Positions 1 through 11,198 are shown, counted from the stretch's first letter. The stretch: 64,000 nt of DNA from Cordia subcordata (GCA_028554755.1 JAPTOF010000020.1:9077501-9141500); one strand, 5' to 3'. Numbers and translations: made by a program. The notes: generated by a model from the sequence alone, not told the origin.

Positions 1-1
1 T

Positions 2-385
2 GGATATATTGCTCCAAAAGTTATTTGTAGAACATTTGGAGTTGTCTCTCATAAGTCTGATGTGTATAGTTATGGCATGATGATTCTAGAAATGGTTGGA
101 GCAAGAAAGAATGTCGATGTAGAAGTGGATCATACAAGTGAGATATATTATCCACATTGGATATACAAGCAGCTCGAACTAAACAAGGAGATTAGGCTTG
201 ATGGAATTTTGAATGAAGAAGATAATGAAAAGGCAAGAAAGATGATTTTAGTGAGTTTGTGGTGCATACAAGCAAATCCATCAAGTCGACCATCAATGAC
301 TAAGGTGGTGGAAATGTTGGAAGGAAACTTTGAATCTTTGCAAATCCCTCCCAAGCCTTTCTTATATTCTCCCTCTCAGACATGA
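2..385 (+). pseudogene. 3' end of an LRK10-like receptor kinase (copy A, cut by window edge)
   Basis: The frame is open from base 2 to a TGA at 383-385 and covers the C-terminal lobe of a Ser/Thr kinase of the LRK10L / rust-resistance-kinase Lr10-like family. It runs from the activation-segment end (GYIAP) through the SDVYSYGMMILEM helix to the RPSMTKVVEMLEG motif and a short tail. It is nearly identical to the C-terminus of the kinase at 39783-40870. These proteins are membrane receptor-like kinases with a GUB_WAK_bind ectodomain. The usual APE motif reads APK here (GAA to AAA), which would remove the conserved Glu that stabilises the kinase fold. No frameshift is visible in this part. Whether the whole gene is intact cannot be judged because the 5' part lies outside the window. 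The APK change and the decayed sister copies make a pseudogene more likely than a functional gene, but this is inference. Confidence 0.72.
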
Positions 386-1280
386 TATGAATTATCAAGT
401 ACACAAATAACATAATACCTGTAATATTTTTAGTCTATTTCCATAAAGAAATGTTATTTCTTACTTTTGTAACTATAACAATCTATATCTCTAAAGTTAA
501 TATAGGAATGTTAATTGGAACAGTATGAGGATAGAATGGTACTTGAGAGTATATTCTCCTTGACATGTTAAGCATGTGGTAATAAACTTGAGAATTATTG
601 TTGTTGTTGTTGTTATTGTTGTCTACTACTACTACTAGGACTATTATTATTATTATCATCATCATCATGGTTGTTGTCATTGGTAGTAGTATTAAAAGTA
701 GTAGTCAATTGGAATCCCCTTAAGCCTATTCAAGAACGGTCCAATCCTAACTTCTGAATAATAAAAAAAACAAAAAAATAAGAAAAGTGATTGAAGTAAA
801 TAATCTCACTGTGGTCTAAACAATTGGGAGAGAATCAATAGATTTGCTTTGAGAGTTAGCTCGCACTTTGGGTATGTGTAATTTGATAAGATTTTACAGC
901 TATATTGGATACGATCCATTCTCTCTAATAAAAGTATATTTATATTTATTGTTTCTATTTATTATTATTATTATTATTATTTATTGTTGTTAATACTATT
1001 AACAACATTACTATTTATAATCTTGTTTGTGCTAATTTTTGTGGTTATCATTATCATTATTATTGTTCTTTTTGTTGTTGGTATGTATATGACCCAGTGC
1101 TATTAGGTTGAACACATGGTTTCACGAAGCAGCCAAGGGACGTGACAATTCATAGGTATACATACACCTTTATAAACTTTCCCTATTCAAGTACTTGACA
1201 TGAGTGTTGTCTTAGGCATCAAAGTTCCTTTGGTCAACAACACACCGGTGTCCCCTAACCTATTTAAATAGCCTTTTCAC
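386..1280. other. Intergenic: 3' flank of kinase copy A
   Basis: No gene is seen. Bases 386 to about 1075 match the 3' flank of the second kinase copy (about 40871-41660) in order, including a phrase ending in 'ggaatccccttaagcc' against 'gaaatccctttgagcc'. The duplicated unit therefore extended past the stop codon. Bases 1076-1280 show nothing recognisable. Confidence 0.6.
596..670. repeat. Compound trinucleotide microsatellite
   Basis: Runs of TTG, CTA, ATT and ATC units follow one another. A homologous trinucleotide tract (mainly ATC) lies at the same place in the 3' flank of the other kinase copy (41171-41236), so the tract predates the duplication. Confidence 0.85.
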
Positions 1281-3310
1281 TTGTTGTGCTGCCTGAGTTC
1301 TTAAACTGGTGTAAATGGCCTGTTGAATGACTGCATGAGTTTTCTTTTGCTCAAAGGCCCTCGGTTCTCTAATGTCCTGAAAATATGGTGATCAGACTAC
1401 TGTTTCTCAGTGTACAGAATAAGCTCTTTAGATGCTACTTATTGGTGGTTTTAGAGTTGAGTTTAGAATCATGTTATATAACATTCCTTTCCAAGAAAAT
1501 AAAGTAGGTTCACCAAATTGTTCTCTTAATCCTTTTTTTTTTTTTTTCATTTTTGGTTCTTTTTAAGAAGAGGAGCAGCAAGGACTGAAATATCTTTAGA
1601 CATGCATAATTTTTGTATACTTGGTGAAATGACCAGAAAATATTAGGGGCTCGAAGTTCATGACCGTTGTTTGAGGGACCATAATGTTTAGTCCATTGGT
1701 AGGTCAAGAATGAGCCTTGAAAGAGTCTGAGGTGGTTTTTTTGGCTTCATTTGAATACAAGATCAATTCACTTCTGTTTTTTTTTATTTTTTTTTCTAAA
1801 TTCAAATTAGTATTTTTCACTGGAATATTTTGTGCAATACTAATAATTTTTCGAGTCTAATTGTGCTCTTCTTGATCACAAAGTCTCATTATGTTCTTTG
1901 GGTGGTACAGTAAGTTTTGGTTGGTCTGAAGAATTTAGCTGCCCAGAGGTGGCATCACATTTTAACATGAACTTGAACATGAATTTGATCATCAACATGA
2001 ATATCACGTTCCACTTTAGTTTAACCTCCTCTATCTTTTCTGAAAAAGAAATGGTTAAAAAGAAACGAACGCAAAATCATTACTAACAGACTTCAAATTT
2101 GTACTACAATGAAAGATTTCTTGTCAATTCGAACACTCAAGGGCTTGTTCAGGTTGGTTCTATTTAATTCTTTGAGAAGTTAAGCTTTCGGTTTTCAAGT
2201 TCATGTTTCACTTTTTAAAACTTTTTTTACTACTTGTAAACCATACTCTATTGATTGAGATTAAATTCAAAAATAAATATAAAAAGTTGAAAAAAATAAA
2301 TATAAAAAAGTTTAAATTGACTTAATTTATAATAATTATTTAAGTTCAAATATTTGCAAAATTTTCTCAACTTACATCTAAGTACTTACAAAAATAAAAA
2401 ATAAAAAATAAACTTGTCAAACAAGTCTGTATATAAATTTTACACATAAAATTCCATTCCTTTGATTCGAGTAAAATCCAAAAGAAAATTTAAATATTTC
2501 CACCCCCTATTTATTTAACATCTTTAATTTGCCAAATTCTTTCTACTCTTTAATCAATCTCATTTACTAGTAAAGAAACAAACTTGGCAAATTTTAAATT
2601 TTAATTCTTACAAAGAGACATGTAAATATAAGTATGTTTTCTTTGACTCTATACGAAATGACTTAATTTTTAATAAATATTTATTATTTATTATAAATTT
2701 TGTATTATAATAATATTAAATAAAGTTGGTACATATAATTCACATGGCCTTCTTTTGGCTATAAGTCTTAAGGTGAATATAGTTCGGTTAAATTGATTAA
2801 ATCAATTCAAACCAGCTGAAGTATTAGGATTAGTTTGGTTGTTTTATATGATTAAAAATTGATAATTATTTTCAAATAAAAATCAATTAGTTTCGTTTAA
2901 TTTAGTTTAAAATAAGTTCAAAATAGAAAAAAATCAAATCAAACCAAACTATGTCAAACAAAAGTAAAGTATGTCCACATTTAGTTTAATGCTAATGTTA
3001 GTTAAACTTGTAAAGTTGATCTACTAATTAATACTTTTTGCATCAAAATTTTTGGTAAATTTTTATTTTTCAAAAGTTTTCATAAAATTTTAGTATTTTG
3101 TTTGTAAAAACTAAAATAGAATCAAACTAAACTAAACCAACTATATGTTTAGTTTTAAATAAAAAATAATTGATTTAATTTAATTTTAAATAGACTTAAA
3201 ACCAAATTAAATTAAACCAAATTCACCCCAAGTAAGCCTTTCTTTCAAGTCTTTTAATTCTTCTTCCCTTCTTCTTTTTCTTGTTCTTTTCCTGTTGTGC
3301 TAATGAAGTT
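1281..3310 (+). repeat. Segmental duplication, copy 1 (upstream region of an LRK10L gene)
   Basis: This stretch aligns in order with 18977-21075. Shared landmarks are 'atggcctgttgaatgactgc' near 1313 and 19011, 'gtgcaatactaataat' near 1833 and 19496, and 'aataaagttggtacatata' near 2719 and 20436. In the second copy it ends directly at the start codon of a GUB_WAK-type first exon, so it is the promoter and upstream region of a duplicated receptor-kinase gene. No ORF is supported inside it. Confidence 0.8.
2771..3229. mobile_element. MITE-like inverted-repeat element inside the duplicated upstream segment
   Basis: The left end (ggtgaatatagttcggttaa) and the reverse complement of the right end (ggggtgaatttggtttaatt) are imperfect inverted repeats around an AT-rich core of about 400 bp full of 'aaaccaaa' motifs. 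The same element sits in the other copy (about 20488-21008), so it inserted before the duplication. No clean target duplication was found and the class is unassigned. Confidence 0.42.
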
Positions 3311-3325
3311 CATAATATTACTATT

Positions 3326-3854
3326 AGGGATGGCAATGGAGTAAGGTAGGGGCAGGATGTGCTTACCCTTACTTTACATCTGTTAATAAAACTCCAACCC
3401 TTACCCCTATTATATAGCTATATCAGGGTAAACTCCGATATTACTATCCTTGCCCCTGTTAGATGGAAAAAACTCTGCTAGAGTACTGATCAACAAAGTC
3501 AATGACATTAAAATTTTTCTAAAAAATACTAATACATAAGAACCCATTAAAATAGGTTAACTCTTACAACTAAACCAAAAAAGGTTTTAATGATATAGAG
3601 TTTATATTAAAATATATAATGATGTATTTAAAATATATACAAAATAATATAATGTTTATATTAAAAATATATAAGAACATAAAAAAATGTAACAGATATA
3701 GATATATAACAGGATGGATAAACCCCTATACCTACTTGCCCCTGCACCTAGGTGAAGGAAGAAAACCGGCCCAACCCCTATTAGGGTTTTTTTTTTTGGC
3801 AAAAACGCCGCCCCTACTCCTGATTAGCAGGGCGGGGTACTATTATTATTCGTA
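3326..3854. mobile_element. 529-bp insertion with 9-bp target duplication
   Basis: The element starts 'agggatggcaatgg' and is flanked by the direct repeat attactatt (3317-3325 and 3855-3863). The homologous region near 21087 has a single attactat and no insert, so it is an empty site that proves insertion after duplication. There is no coding capacity. The 9-bp duplication suggests a Mutator-type element, but no terminal inverted repeat is evident, so the class is uncertain. Confidence 0.6.
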
Positions 3855-3863
3855 ATTACTATT

Positions 3864-3957
3864 GACTCTTTCTTCGTCTTTATTTGTCCTTTATTCTAAT
3901 TTTTCTCTTCCTTTTGAGGGAGAAACATTCCGAGATTAAATGCACCGAGTTTTTAGG
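3864..3957 (+). pseudogene. Truncated first-exon stub of a GUB_WAK receptor kinase copy
   Basis: This matches the signal-peptide coding start at 21094-21190 (Ser/Leu/Phe-rich segment, then the codons for ETECTES). The ATG of the other copy is lost here because ATGAC reads ATTGAC. Homology stops near 3957 and unrelated AT-rich DNA follows. Nothing of the ectodomain remains, so this is a non-functional remnant of a tandem gene copy. Confidence 0.62.
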
Positions 3958-5085
3958 GGATTTTTTTACATAAATACCCTTCTTTTTCATAATCCTATCA
4001 AAATTACCCTACTTTGAAAAATGTTTTCAAATATGCCTTTCTCGGCTTTTGAAAAAAACGAAACTGTTATTTGAAAAATCGAATCATCCTTCATTTAATA
4101 GTGTTGTAATGGTCAACGAGGTTTTGTTATTTGAAACAACTTTCGGCTTTTGCAATGCCAAAAAAAGGTGCCGATTGGAATTTTTCAATTGGCCGGCGTT
4201 AAAGCACCTCGTAAATTGGGTTCATTTTTTGAAATGCCGATTTTGGCATTTGAAATGTCAAACAATGATTAGCCCATAAAATTCGATCAGCCCTGTCTTC
4301 TCCCTTACTTGCAACCCCCCCTTTCTTCCCCAAATTTCTCCTCCACAAAAAGCCCCCAAACTCTTCCATTTTCACAAAAAAAACTCCAAACCTAGGAATT
4401 GTCTATTCTTATAAGTTTTTAAACTTTTACCGATTTATATGTTTGATTTCCATGTACATATGTATATGTTGTAGATGTTGATTTAGATGTATATGTATGT
4501 AGTATATGGATATGCATATCTATATGTATATGATATAGTTTTTTTGAGTTATGTGTATATAGTGTATATATATATGTGTGTGTGTGTGTGTGTATGTGTG
4601 TGTATATCTATATGTTTAAGAATTTCATGAGTTGTTTAAATTAGGAATTTAAGAATTGTTAGAAAATGTATTAATTAATATATGGAATGATTCTTATAAT
4701 TTTTTTGAATGAAATGAAATATAAGAGTTTATTAAATTTATAAGAATTTATTGAAAATTTTGAATTTATTGGAATTTAGGCATTTCATAGTAATTATAAT
4801 TTGTTGAAATTTAAGAATTTCTTGGAATTTAGGAAATTATTGAAAATCAATAATTTAATGGAATTAGGAGTTTATTTGAATTTAGGCATTATTCGAATTT
4901 AAGAATTGATTAGGGTTTATAATATTCTTGGAATTTGGGAGTTTATAGAATTGATCAATTTAGTAATCATTGAACATCAACCAAAAGAATTTATTGATTT
5001 ATAAGAATTGAATGTTATTTTTACTACTATTATTATTATTGGAAATTTATTGTGATTAAAATTTGTATTAATCATATTATTAATA
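3958..5085. other. AT-rich intergenic DNA with a PMD-element-like leader
   Basis: No gene is supported. Bases 4270-4430 (C-rich pyrimidine leader, 'ccaaacctaggaatt', then 'cttataagttttt') resemble in layout the leader and 5' splice site of the plant mobile domain gene at 22930-23080 ('cacatcctaggattttg' then 'cttgtaagttttc'). Bases 4020-4260 contain imperfect palindromes built on aaatgcc/ggcattt. This may be a decayed relative of the large MULE. A TA/TG microsatellite lies at 4563-4606. The rest is (T)TAGGAATTT-rich simple sequence. Confidence 0.4.
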
Positions 5086-5892
5086 GAGTAAATTGCACGA
5101 AACCCCCTTGTGGTTTATCATAATTGTGTGTTTTATCCCCTATGATTTAAAAATTAGCTAGTTACTCCCCTATACTTTCCAAAAGTGAAGCACATTATCC
5201 CCCTCCGTCACTTTTTCTGTTAGATTTAACCGGACATGTGGTATACGCTCCAGGCCTGTGACTAGGTTAGTTTTTTTGCTGTTAAACTTGATTTTGGTAA
5301 AAAAAAAATGCCCTTCATTTTTTGTTTTGAGAAAAAAGATTTGAACCCTTGACTTTAGTTTAAAATATATAAATTTTGACCAACTATACCACAAAAATGT
5401 TTGCATTTTATTTCGTTACTATAAGTAAATATTTTTTGTCATCAGAAAATGAAAAATAAAAAAAGAAATTAACCTCTACGGTCATCACAATCGCGTAACC
5501 ACCGTCTTATTAATTAAATTAATTATTTAATTAATTTTAATTTTTAATTATTTGATTAGTTAATTAATCAATTATTAAATTATCAATTAATTAACTAAAT
5601 ATTAATTACTTCACGTTTCCAATTAAATAGGGTAAATAGTGTCGAACCCCTTTATGGTTTGTCATTAGTGTGTTGTATCCCTTGTGGTTGCCATAAGTGT
5701 ACAGTTAGCCCCTGGGTTTGAAGGGCAAATTAGTCTTTTTACATTTTCATTAGTTAAAACTAACGGAGTTAAAAAAAAATGCAAGTGTGCTTCACTTTTG
5801 AGAAGTACAGAGGGTAACTAGCTAATTTTTAAATCACAGAGAGTAAACACACACTTATAAGAAACCAGAAAAGGGTTCCTTGCAATTTACCC
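5086..5892. mobile_element. Mutator-type MITE with long TIRs and perfect 9-bp TSD
   Basis: The ends GAGTAAATTGC and GCAATTTACCC belong to imperfect terminal inverted repeats of about 120 bp; both arms contain a block reading aaaattagctagttac. The element is flanked by the perfect 9-bp direct repeat ttattaata (5077-5085 and 5893-5901). Nine-base duplications and long TIRs are typical of MULEs. The 807-bp element has no transposase ORF. A related end (gggtaaatagtgtcgaaccc) begins near 5629 inside it, suggesting a nested or rearranged second copy. Confidence 0.82.
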
Positions 5893-5901
5893 TTATTAAT
5901 A

Positions 5902-6470
5902 TGAGTGTAGGAATTTGATGAATGTTTAGCATTTTTAGGAAATTAATCGAATTTAGGAATTTTTATAAAATTTAAGAATTTAAAAAATTTATAAAATATT
6001 GAATTTATTGGAAATTAGGAATAGGGATATAATTTTTGAAATTAGGAAGTTTTTTGGAATTTATTGGATTTTATTGGATGTATTTGGAATTTAAGAATTT
6101 GTTGGAATTTAGGGGTTTTTAGAATTTATCATTTTACAAGAATTTGTTGATTTTTTATTTATAAGAAATTTCTAATTATTTTTGTTATTATTGTTATTGT
6201 TATTGCTATTACTATTGTGATTATTATTATTATCTTCAACAATTGAAAATTTTTTGTGGATATTTTTTTATTTAATCCTATTATTAATATAAATATAGGC
6301 GATCTTTTGAATTTTTTGATTTTTATGAAATTTATGAAGTTAATAAAATTTATGAATTTAATGGAGTTCATGAATTTATTGTAAGTTATGTATTTCTTAG
6401 AATTTGGGAAATTATTGGAAATTTTGATTTTTTAAGAATTTATTGGAATTTAGGAATTTATTTAGATTTA
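5902..6470. other. AT-rich intergenic DNA
   Basis: Simple sequence rich in variants of 'ggaatttaggaattt'. No gene, splice pattern or element ends are recognised. Confidence 0.5.

Positions 6471-6545
<75 letters not shown>
6471..6545. repeat. (ATT)n microsatellite, about 25 units
   Basis: An uninterrupted ATT tract of about 75 bp. Such a pure tract should be length-polymorphic. Confidence 0.95.
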
Positions 6546-6668
6546 TCAAAAAACTTTAGGCTTTTCAATTAACGGATTTAATTGCCACCATGTCAGGAAT
6601 ATATTCGCTGGCAGCTTTCAATATTTCAATCATTGGAAGTTAATTTTGGCTTTTGAAGCATTAATTTC

Positions 6669-7676
6669 TGTAACGCCCCATCCCACATCGGTTCTTTGTG
6701 AGATTTGTTTGCACTTTATAATGGCTTGGGTTCACTACTACTGTCATCACCAGCTTAAGTATTTTGGCCAGTCGGTTAGACTCAAGTATGGTAGCAGGCC
6801 AGTAGTTGGGCCTAGGTCATTACAGATGGTATCAGAGCAAGCTCTGGGCAGATTCCAAGCTACCTGGGGTCCTGGATTGTGGTTCTGTTCTGTTTGTCTT
6901 TGGGCCGCGACGAGGACGTCGCGTCTTTAAGGGGGGAGTCTGTAACGCCTCATCCCACATCAGTTCTTTGCGAGATTTTTGTGCACTTTGTAATGGTTTA
7001 GATTCACTACTATTGTCATCACCAATTTAAGCATTTTGGGCCAGTTGATTAGGCTCAAATGTGGTGACAGGCCAGTAGTTGGGCCTGGGTTGTTACAGGT
7101 GGTATTAAAGTATGCTCTGGGCAGATTCCATGTTGCCTGGGATTCTGGGCTATGGTTCTGTTATTGTGTTTGGGCGTCATCACCAGTTTAAGCATTTTGG
7201 GCTAGTTGATTAGGCTCAAATGTGGTAACAGGCCAGTAGTTGGGCCTGGATTGTTACAGGTGGTATCAGAGTATGCTCTGGGCAGATTCCATGCTGCCTG
7301 GGGTTCTGGGCTGTGGTTCTGTTATTGTGTTTGGGCCGCGACGAGGACGTCGCGTCTTTAAGGGGGAGTCTGTAACGCCCTATCTCACATTTGTTCTTTG
7401 TGAGATTTATGTGCACTTTATAACGGCTTGGGTTCGCTACTACTGTCATTATCAGTTTAAGCATTTTGGGCCAGTCGGTTAAGCTCAAGTGTGGTGGCAG
7501 ACCAGTAATTGGGGGACTCTGTAAAGCCCCATCCCACATCGGTTCTTTGTGAGATTTGTGTATACTTTATAACGGCTTGGGTTAACTACTACTGCCATCA
7601 CCGGTTTAAACATTTTGGGCCAGTCGGTTAAGGTCAAGTGTAGTGACAAGCCAGTAATTTGGCTTGGATCGTTACA
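6669..7676 (+). mobile_element. TRIM retrotransposon expanded to a five-LTR tandem array
   Basis: Direct repeats of about 156 bp begin TGTAACGCC (or close variants) and end TTACA: LTR1 6669-6824, LTR2 6941-7097, a 5'-truncated LTR3 about 7174-7258, LTR4 7371 to about 7510 (3'-truncated) and LTR5 7520-7676. Two bases after LTR1 is tggtatcagagc (6827-6838), complementary to the 3' end of initiator tRNA-Met, which is a primer-binding site. An internal region of about 115 bp ends in the polypurine tract aaggggggag next to LTR2. Degenerate or intact PBS copies recur after LTR2 and LTR3. The whole array is bounded by the 5-bp repeat atttc (6664-6668 and 7677-7681), so it behaves as one insertion that later grew by unequal LTR recombination. 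There is no gag or pol, and the size fits terminal-repeat retrotransposons in miniature. Confidence 0.9.
6827..6838 (+). promoter_or_regulatory. Primer-binding site (initiator tRNA-Met) of the TRIM
   Basis: tggtatcagagc lies 2 nt after the TTACA end of LTR1. It is the standard plant retrotransposon priming site for minus-strand DNA synthesis. The copy after LTR3 (near 7261) still reads tggtatcagag, while that after LTR2 is mutated (tggtattaaag). Confidence 0.85.
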
Positions 7677-7681
7677 ATTTC

Positions 7682-8864
7682 TATTTTTCAAATATTGAAC
7701 TTTGGGAATCTTCCTGACACGCTGTTAGATATAAAACTTTCATCATTTCAAGAATCATATGTTTTTCCAAATGCACAGTTCGATTATTGAACAAGGTAAA
7801 TTTGAAATTTCTTCTACCACTAGGGTACTTCTGATAGGAATATTGGAAACAAGGGTACTTATATGTTGACCAACAAATGTTTTGGACTCGCTTATGGAAG
7901 CCTTCGAGTCGTTGTTTGTTAATTTTGCTTATTTTGATTGAACAGAAATAAGAATCTTTGGCATAGACACGTGCATGTGTGTTTAAAGTTATGTGAATCT
8001 CTTTGTGTTCTGCTGATTGGTGTTATGAGGTGTGTGCAATTGCAAATACGAGATTTTACTATGTTTTCGCTTGGAAATTGGAATTTTATATGGAAGGTCT
8101 TGTGTTTATTTGTCTTTTGCTGCTTAATTTGCTTACTTGAGTTGGATTGCTTGGTAATTATTTATTGGATTTTTCATGTGGGTGATAAAATATGAATTAG
8201 TGTAATGTTGACTGAGTGAGAGTGTAACTTGATGATAAACAAGAAATGCAGATTGCAACATAGTGGCTAGGTGTTCCATGCTTGATCGGTTGGGTCATTT
8301 TGTGTGTCCAATTAAAAATCAACTTCTCACGGAAATGATGTATGTATTTTGATGCAGTTGTTGGTCTAGTGGCACGCTGTTGCATGCATGTTGCATATGA
8401 AAAGAAGTAACAAGTATGCAAATGTAAGTTGCACATTTTTATTTATAAATATTAGCAAGTGACAATAACACCTCCTATCTCTTAAAAGCCTCCTTAAAAG
8501 AGAAGTTTTGTTATTAGCTGTCTGCCCTTGGAGCTGTGCAATGGGTGAGGGAATGTTGCATGCAACCTTAAAATGCATTTCCTATACACAAATTCCCATG
8601 TACTTATGCTTGTGTGTATATTATCGGAAAATTTCCAAGTTTTATGAAATATGCACCCTTATGCCTTGTTTCTGGGATGATTGGGATGGTTGTTCCTGAT
8701 TTAACTGAAGAAAGGAGATTCCTCTAGTTTGAAAAGGAAAGTAATCACGAACTTGCCCAAGGACTGAAATTGGGGAAAAAAACTTTGGGTGATGTCTTAT
8801 GTTTCTAAGCGGTCAATTTGACCATATAGAGTCTGGCGAATATTTATGAATTGTAATCTCGCAG
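7682..8864. other. Non-coding DNA upstream of the CysRS remnant
   Basis: It lies just 5' of the first recognisable CysRS exon and ends in an ordinary splice acceptor (ttgtaatctcgcag). It may be old intron DNA. I searched it for the expected first CysRS exon (signature GMYVCGVTAYD and the HIGH-type motif) and did not see it. Confidence 0.45.
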
Positions 8865-8928
8865 GTACCTGAAATATCTGGGCTATGAGGTTGTTTATGT
8901 GCGGAATTTCACTGACGTTGATGACAAG
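8865..8928 (+). pseudogene. CysRS pseudo-exon: YLKYLGYEVVYVRNFTDVDDK
   Basis: This 64-nt block lies between an AG acceptor (gcag) and a GT donor (gtgaga). It encodes the conserved strand and NFTDVDDK segment that follows the first exon of plant CysRS genes. The block itself has no lesion. Confidence 0.9.
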
Positions 8929-8999
8929 GTGAGAATTTCTTAAGAAACTCTCAAGTACTCCCTTCATTATTGCATATGAAATTTGAAGTTTAGGACTTT

Positions 9000-9254
9000 G
9001 GGCTTGTTTGAATTGGTTATTTTCAAAAGTGTTTTTTTCTAAAACTTTTGAAAGAAGTGCTTTTTTGATAAGTTAATTTCTGACTTTCAAAAAAATTTGA
9101 ATTTGAGTTTTTTTTTTTGAGTTTCAACTTTTTTAAAAATCTAATCCAATTGTAAAAGAAATTTGTTCTTTTCCCTTTTCTTTTCTTCTTTTCTTTTCTT
9201 CAATTCAGAAAAAAAGTACTTTCCATGAAAAAAAAGCCAATCCAAATAGAATCC
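9000..9254. mobile_element. Short MITE with GGGCTTGTTTGAATTGG-type ends
   Basis: The left end gggcttgtttgaattgg and the reverse complement of the right end ggattctatttggattgg are inverted repeats around 255 bp of T-rich and A-rich sequence. The ends recall PIF/Harbinger (Tourist) MITEs. Flanking triplets are ttt and ttc, so the target duplication is imperfect. Confidence 0.5.
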
Positions 9255-9730
9255 TTCATAAGTTTGAAATTTTGTAAATTAATTAAAGATGACACGAGTT
9301 AAAAGAGCTAACATTTTTCTACTTCTTTTATCACTTAGATGTTCTTCTGATTATTCTTATAAAGCTGGTTAAATGTTCTTATAAGTAGCTAAAGTGCTCT
9401 TAAGTGAATCTTGGGTGTTTGGTAATTGGAACAAATCTGCTTCTTCTGGTCCTTATGTGCATTTTAGTTTCTATTTTCCTACCTGCCACTCATATTTTGG
9501 GTGCATATATTCGCACCTTCCCTTTAACTTTTGACCAATACAGTTGCACTATTTCCCTTATCTGATACGCACTTTTGATTTGTAACCAAAAAGACTCTAA
9601 ATGCTTGAAAAGCACCAAGCAATTTTTAGCACCGTTTCTAAGCTAAGCTGGATATACTCAGGCCATATCTTAAACCTGAAGAATAACACATAGCTTTGCC
9701 TCTCAATGGTCCTGCATTATTAGGTCCAAG

Positions 9731-10090
9731 GTCTTGTTTATTGTCAAGTAGGAATTCACGTGCTTGGTGAATTGCTTCTTGGAAATTTCTAAATTATGAA
9801 ATAGATAATCATTTGTTGCAAGCTCCTATAAATGCCAATGAGAATTGAGTACTCAAAAGTGTGTGTTCACTTTAAATTTGGCAAGCTGTAGCGAAGTCTA
9901 GTTTAGGCCAATGATCCGAAGTCTTGTTTATTGTCAAGTAGGAATTTACATGCTTGGTGAATTGCCAAAATTATGAAATAGATAGTCATTTGTTTCAAGC
10001 TCCTACATATGCTAATGGAATTCAGTACTCGAAAGTATATGTTCACTTGAAATTTGGTGACCTGTAACAAAGTCTAGTTTAGGCAGACGG
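9731..10090. repeat. Direct tandem duplication, period about 190 bp
   Basis: Two copies begin gtcttgtttattgtcaagta (9731 and 9921) and share 'tgaaatagata', 'caagctccta' and 'aagtctagtttaggc' in order. The second copy has a small deletion. Both lie in a CysRS intron. Confidence 0.85.
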
Positions 10091-10542
10091 TTGTTGCCTA
10101 TATATTGATCTCTCCCTTCTGAATAGAAAGAGTTATTCGCACGTGCAGGAGAAGCACATAATGTTTCATAGAGTTGTCATAAGGGCCTGATCCAAATTTA
10201 GTTGTGATTCAAAAACCCAAGTGTCACCGGCTAGCTTGGTGGCCAGAATGCTACACTTACGCCCTTCAGGGCAGAAGTGTGTCCCTTTTAGTTCTGCATC
10301 TCCAACAATTGAGAAAGAAATGTGATAAATCTGTTAGTTGACATTAGGACCTGCCATTGACATGATATCCTGTTTTTAGTTGGTTTTGAAGTTGAGAGTC
10401 CACAGATGTGTCAAACTTGAATTTGTTTGATTGCTCAAGACCTAATCATATGCTATACAGAATTATATATCATTGGCTTTTATTGCTGTGGACCACTTGC
10501 TCGGAAGAGAAAATAAAATGTTATTGTTTGTCACTATTAATT

Positions 10543-10795
10543 TTTAAAAGGGTTAACAAAGGAGAACCCCTTTCCCACCTGGCCAGAGGCCCCTTAACCA
10601 GGCGGGAGGTAAATCGAGGGATGTGCGTGAGTAGCAGCCCGACCAGGGAGAGGACCAACGGGCGTGGAAATCCAGCAACAGCCCCCGCAATATTTCAGCG
10701 GAGTACTGCCGCCACACGGACTCGATCCCGCGTTATCAGGGTGTCTCCACCCTAATCACCTGGCCACTTACCAACTCACCTATGCCCCTGGGGGC
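10543..10795 (-). mobile_element. tRNA-derived SINE with 16-bp TSD
   Basis: About 253 bp of GC-richer sequence is bracketed by the perfect repeat tttgtcactattaatt (10527-10542 and 10796-10811). Read on the minus strand it starts GCCCCC and has a box A-like taggtgagttggtaagtgg (about 10763-10782) and a box B-like gggatcgagtcc (10718-10729), the two internal RNA polymerase III promoter elements. It ends in a short T/A tail next to the duplication. It lies antisense in a CysRS intron. Confidence 0.85.
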
Positions 10796-11198
10796 TTTGT
10801 CACTATTAATTATTGCGACTTCAAGTGGATAGACATTATGTACAGTAATATCTGTTCTCTAAGAATGTTAGTTAAATTATGGCTTAGATGTAAGTACTAG
10901 GGTCTAGAACATCACAAGGTTGAAAGGTACAGCCAAAGTGCATTGGACTGTGAATTACGCAGCCCTTTTTTTTGGAGGCGCACTAGTTCTGGAAGACTAT
11001 GAAAGTATTGTAATTCTGTTTTTCTTGTTTGACCTACATACCTGCTGCAGCCAATTAATAGGAGTTGGAAAAACTGAAACTGTGTATTGTAATTTGCTAG
11101 TTGTTTAAAATCTCTCAATTTATTGTTATCTCTACCTAGAAAGTTATCTTCGTAAACCAATGCTTAATCTTATGGTTTCTTGTATCTGGATGTTTCGG

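Noticed and set aside
483..680. Minus-strand ORF rich in Met, Ile and Asn
   Set aside because: It is a translation of the trinucleotide microsatellite, with no domain-like content.
6646..7539. Several ORFs of 70-107 codons on both strands
   Set aside because: They read through the TRIM LTRs and internal repeats. They repeat with the array and have no start context or domain.
10408..10755. ORF of 115 codons with an Arg/Thr/Pro-rich end
   Set aside because: Its GC-rich part is antisense to a SINE with box A and box B and a 16-bp target duplication, so it is not a gene.
10718..10782. tRNA gene suggested by box A and box B motifs
   Set aside because: No cloverleaf or acceptor-stem pairing is visible, and the unit is bounded by target duplications, so it is a tRNA-derived SINE.
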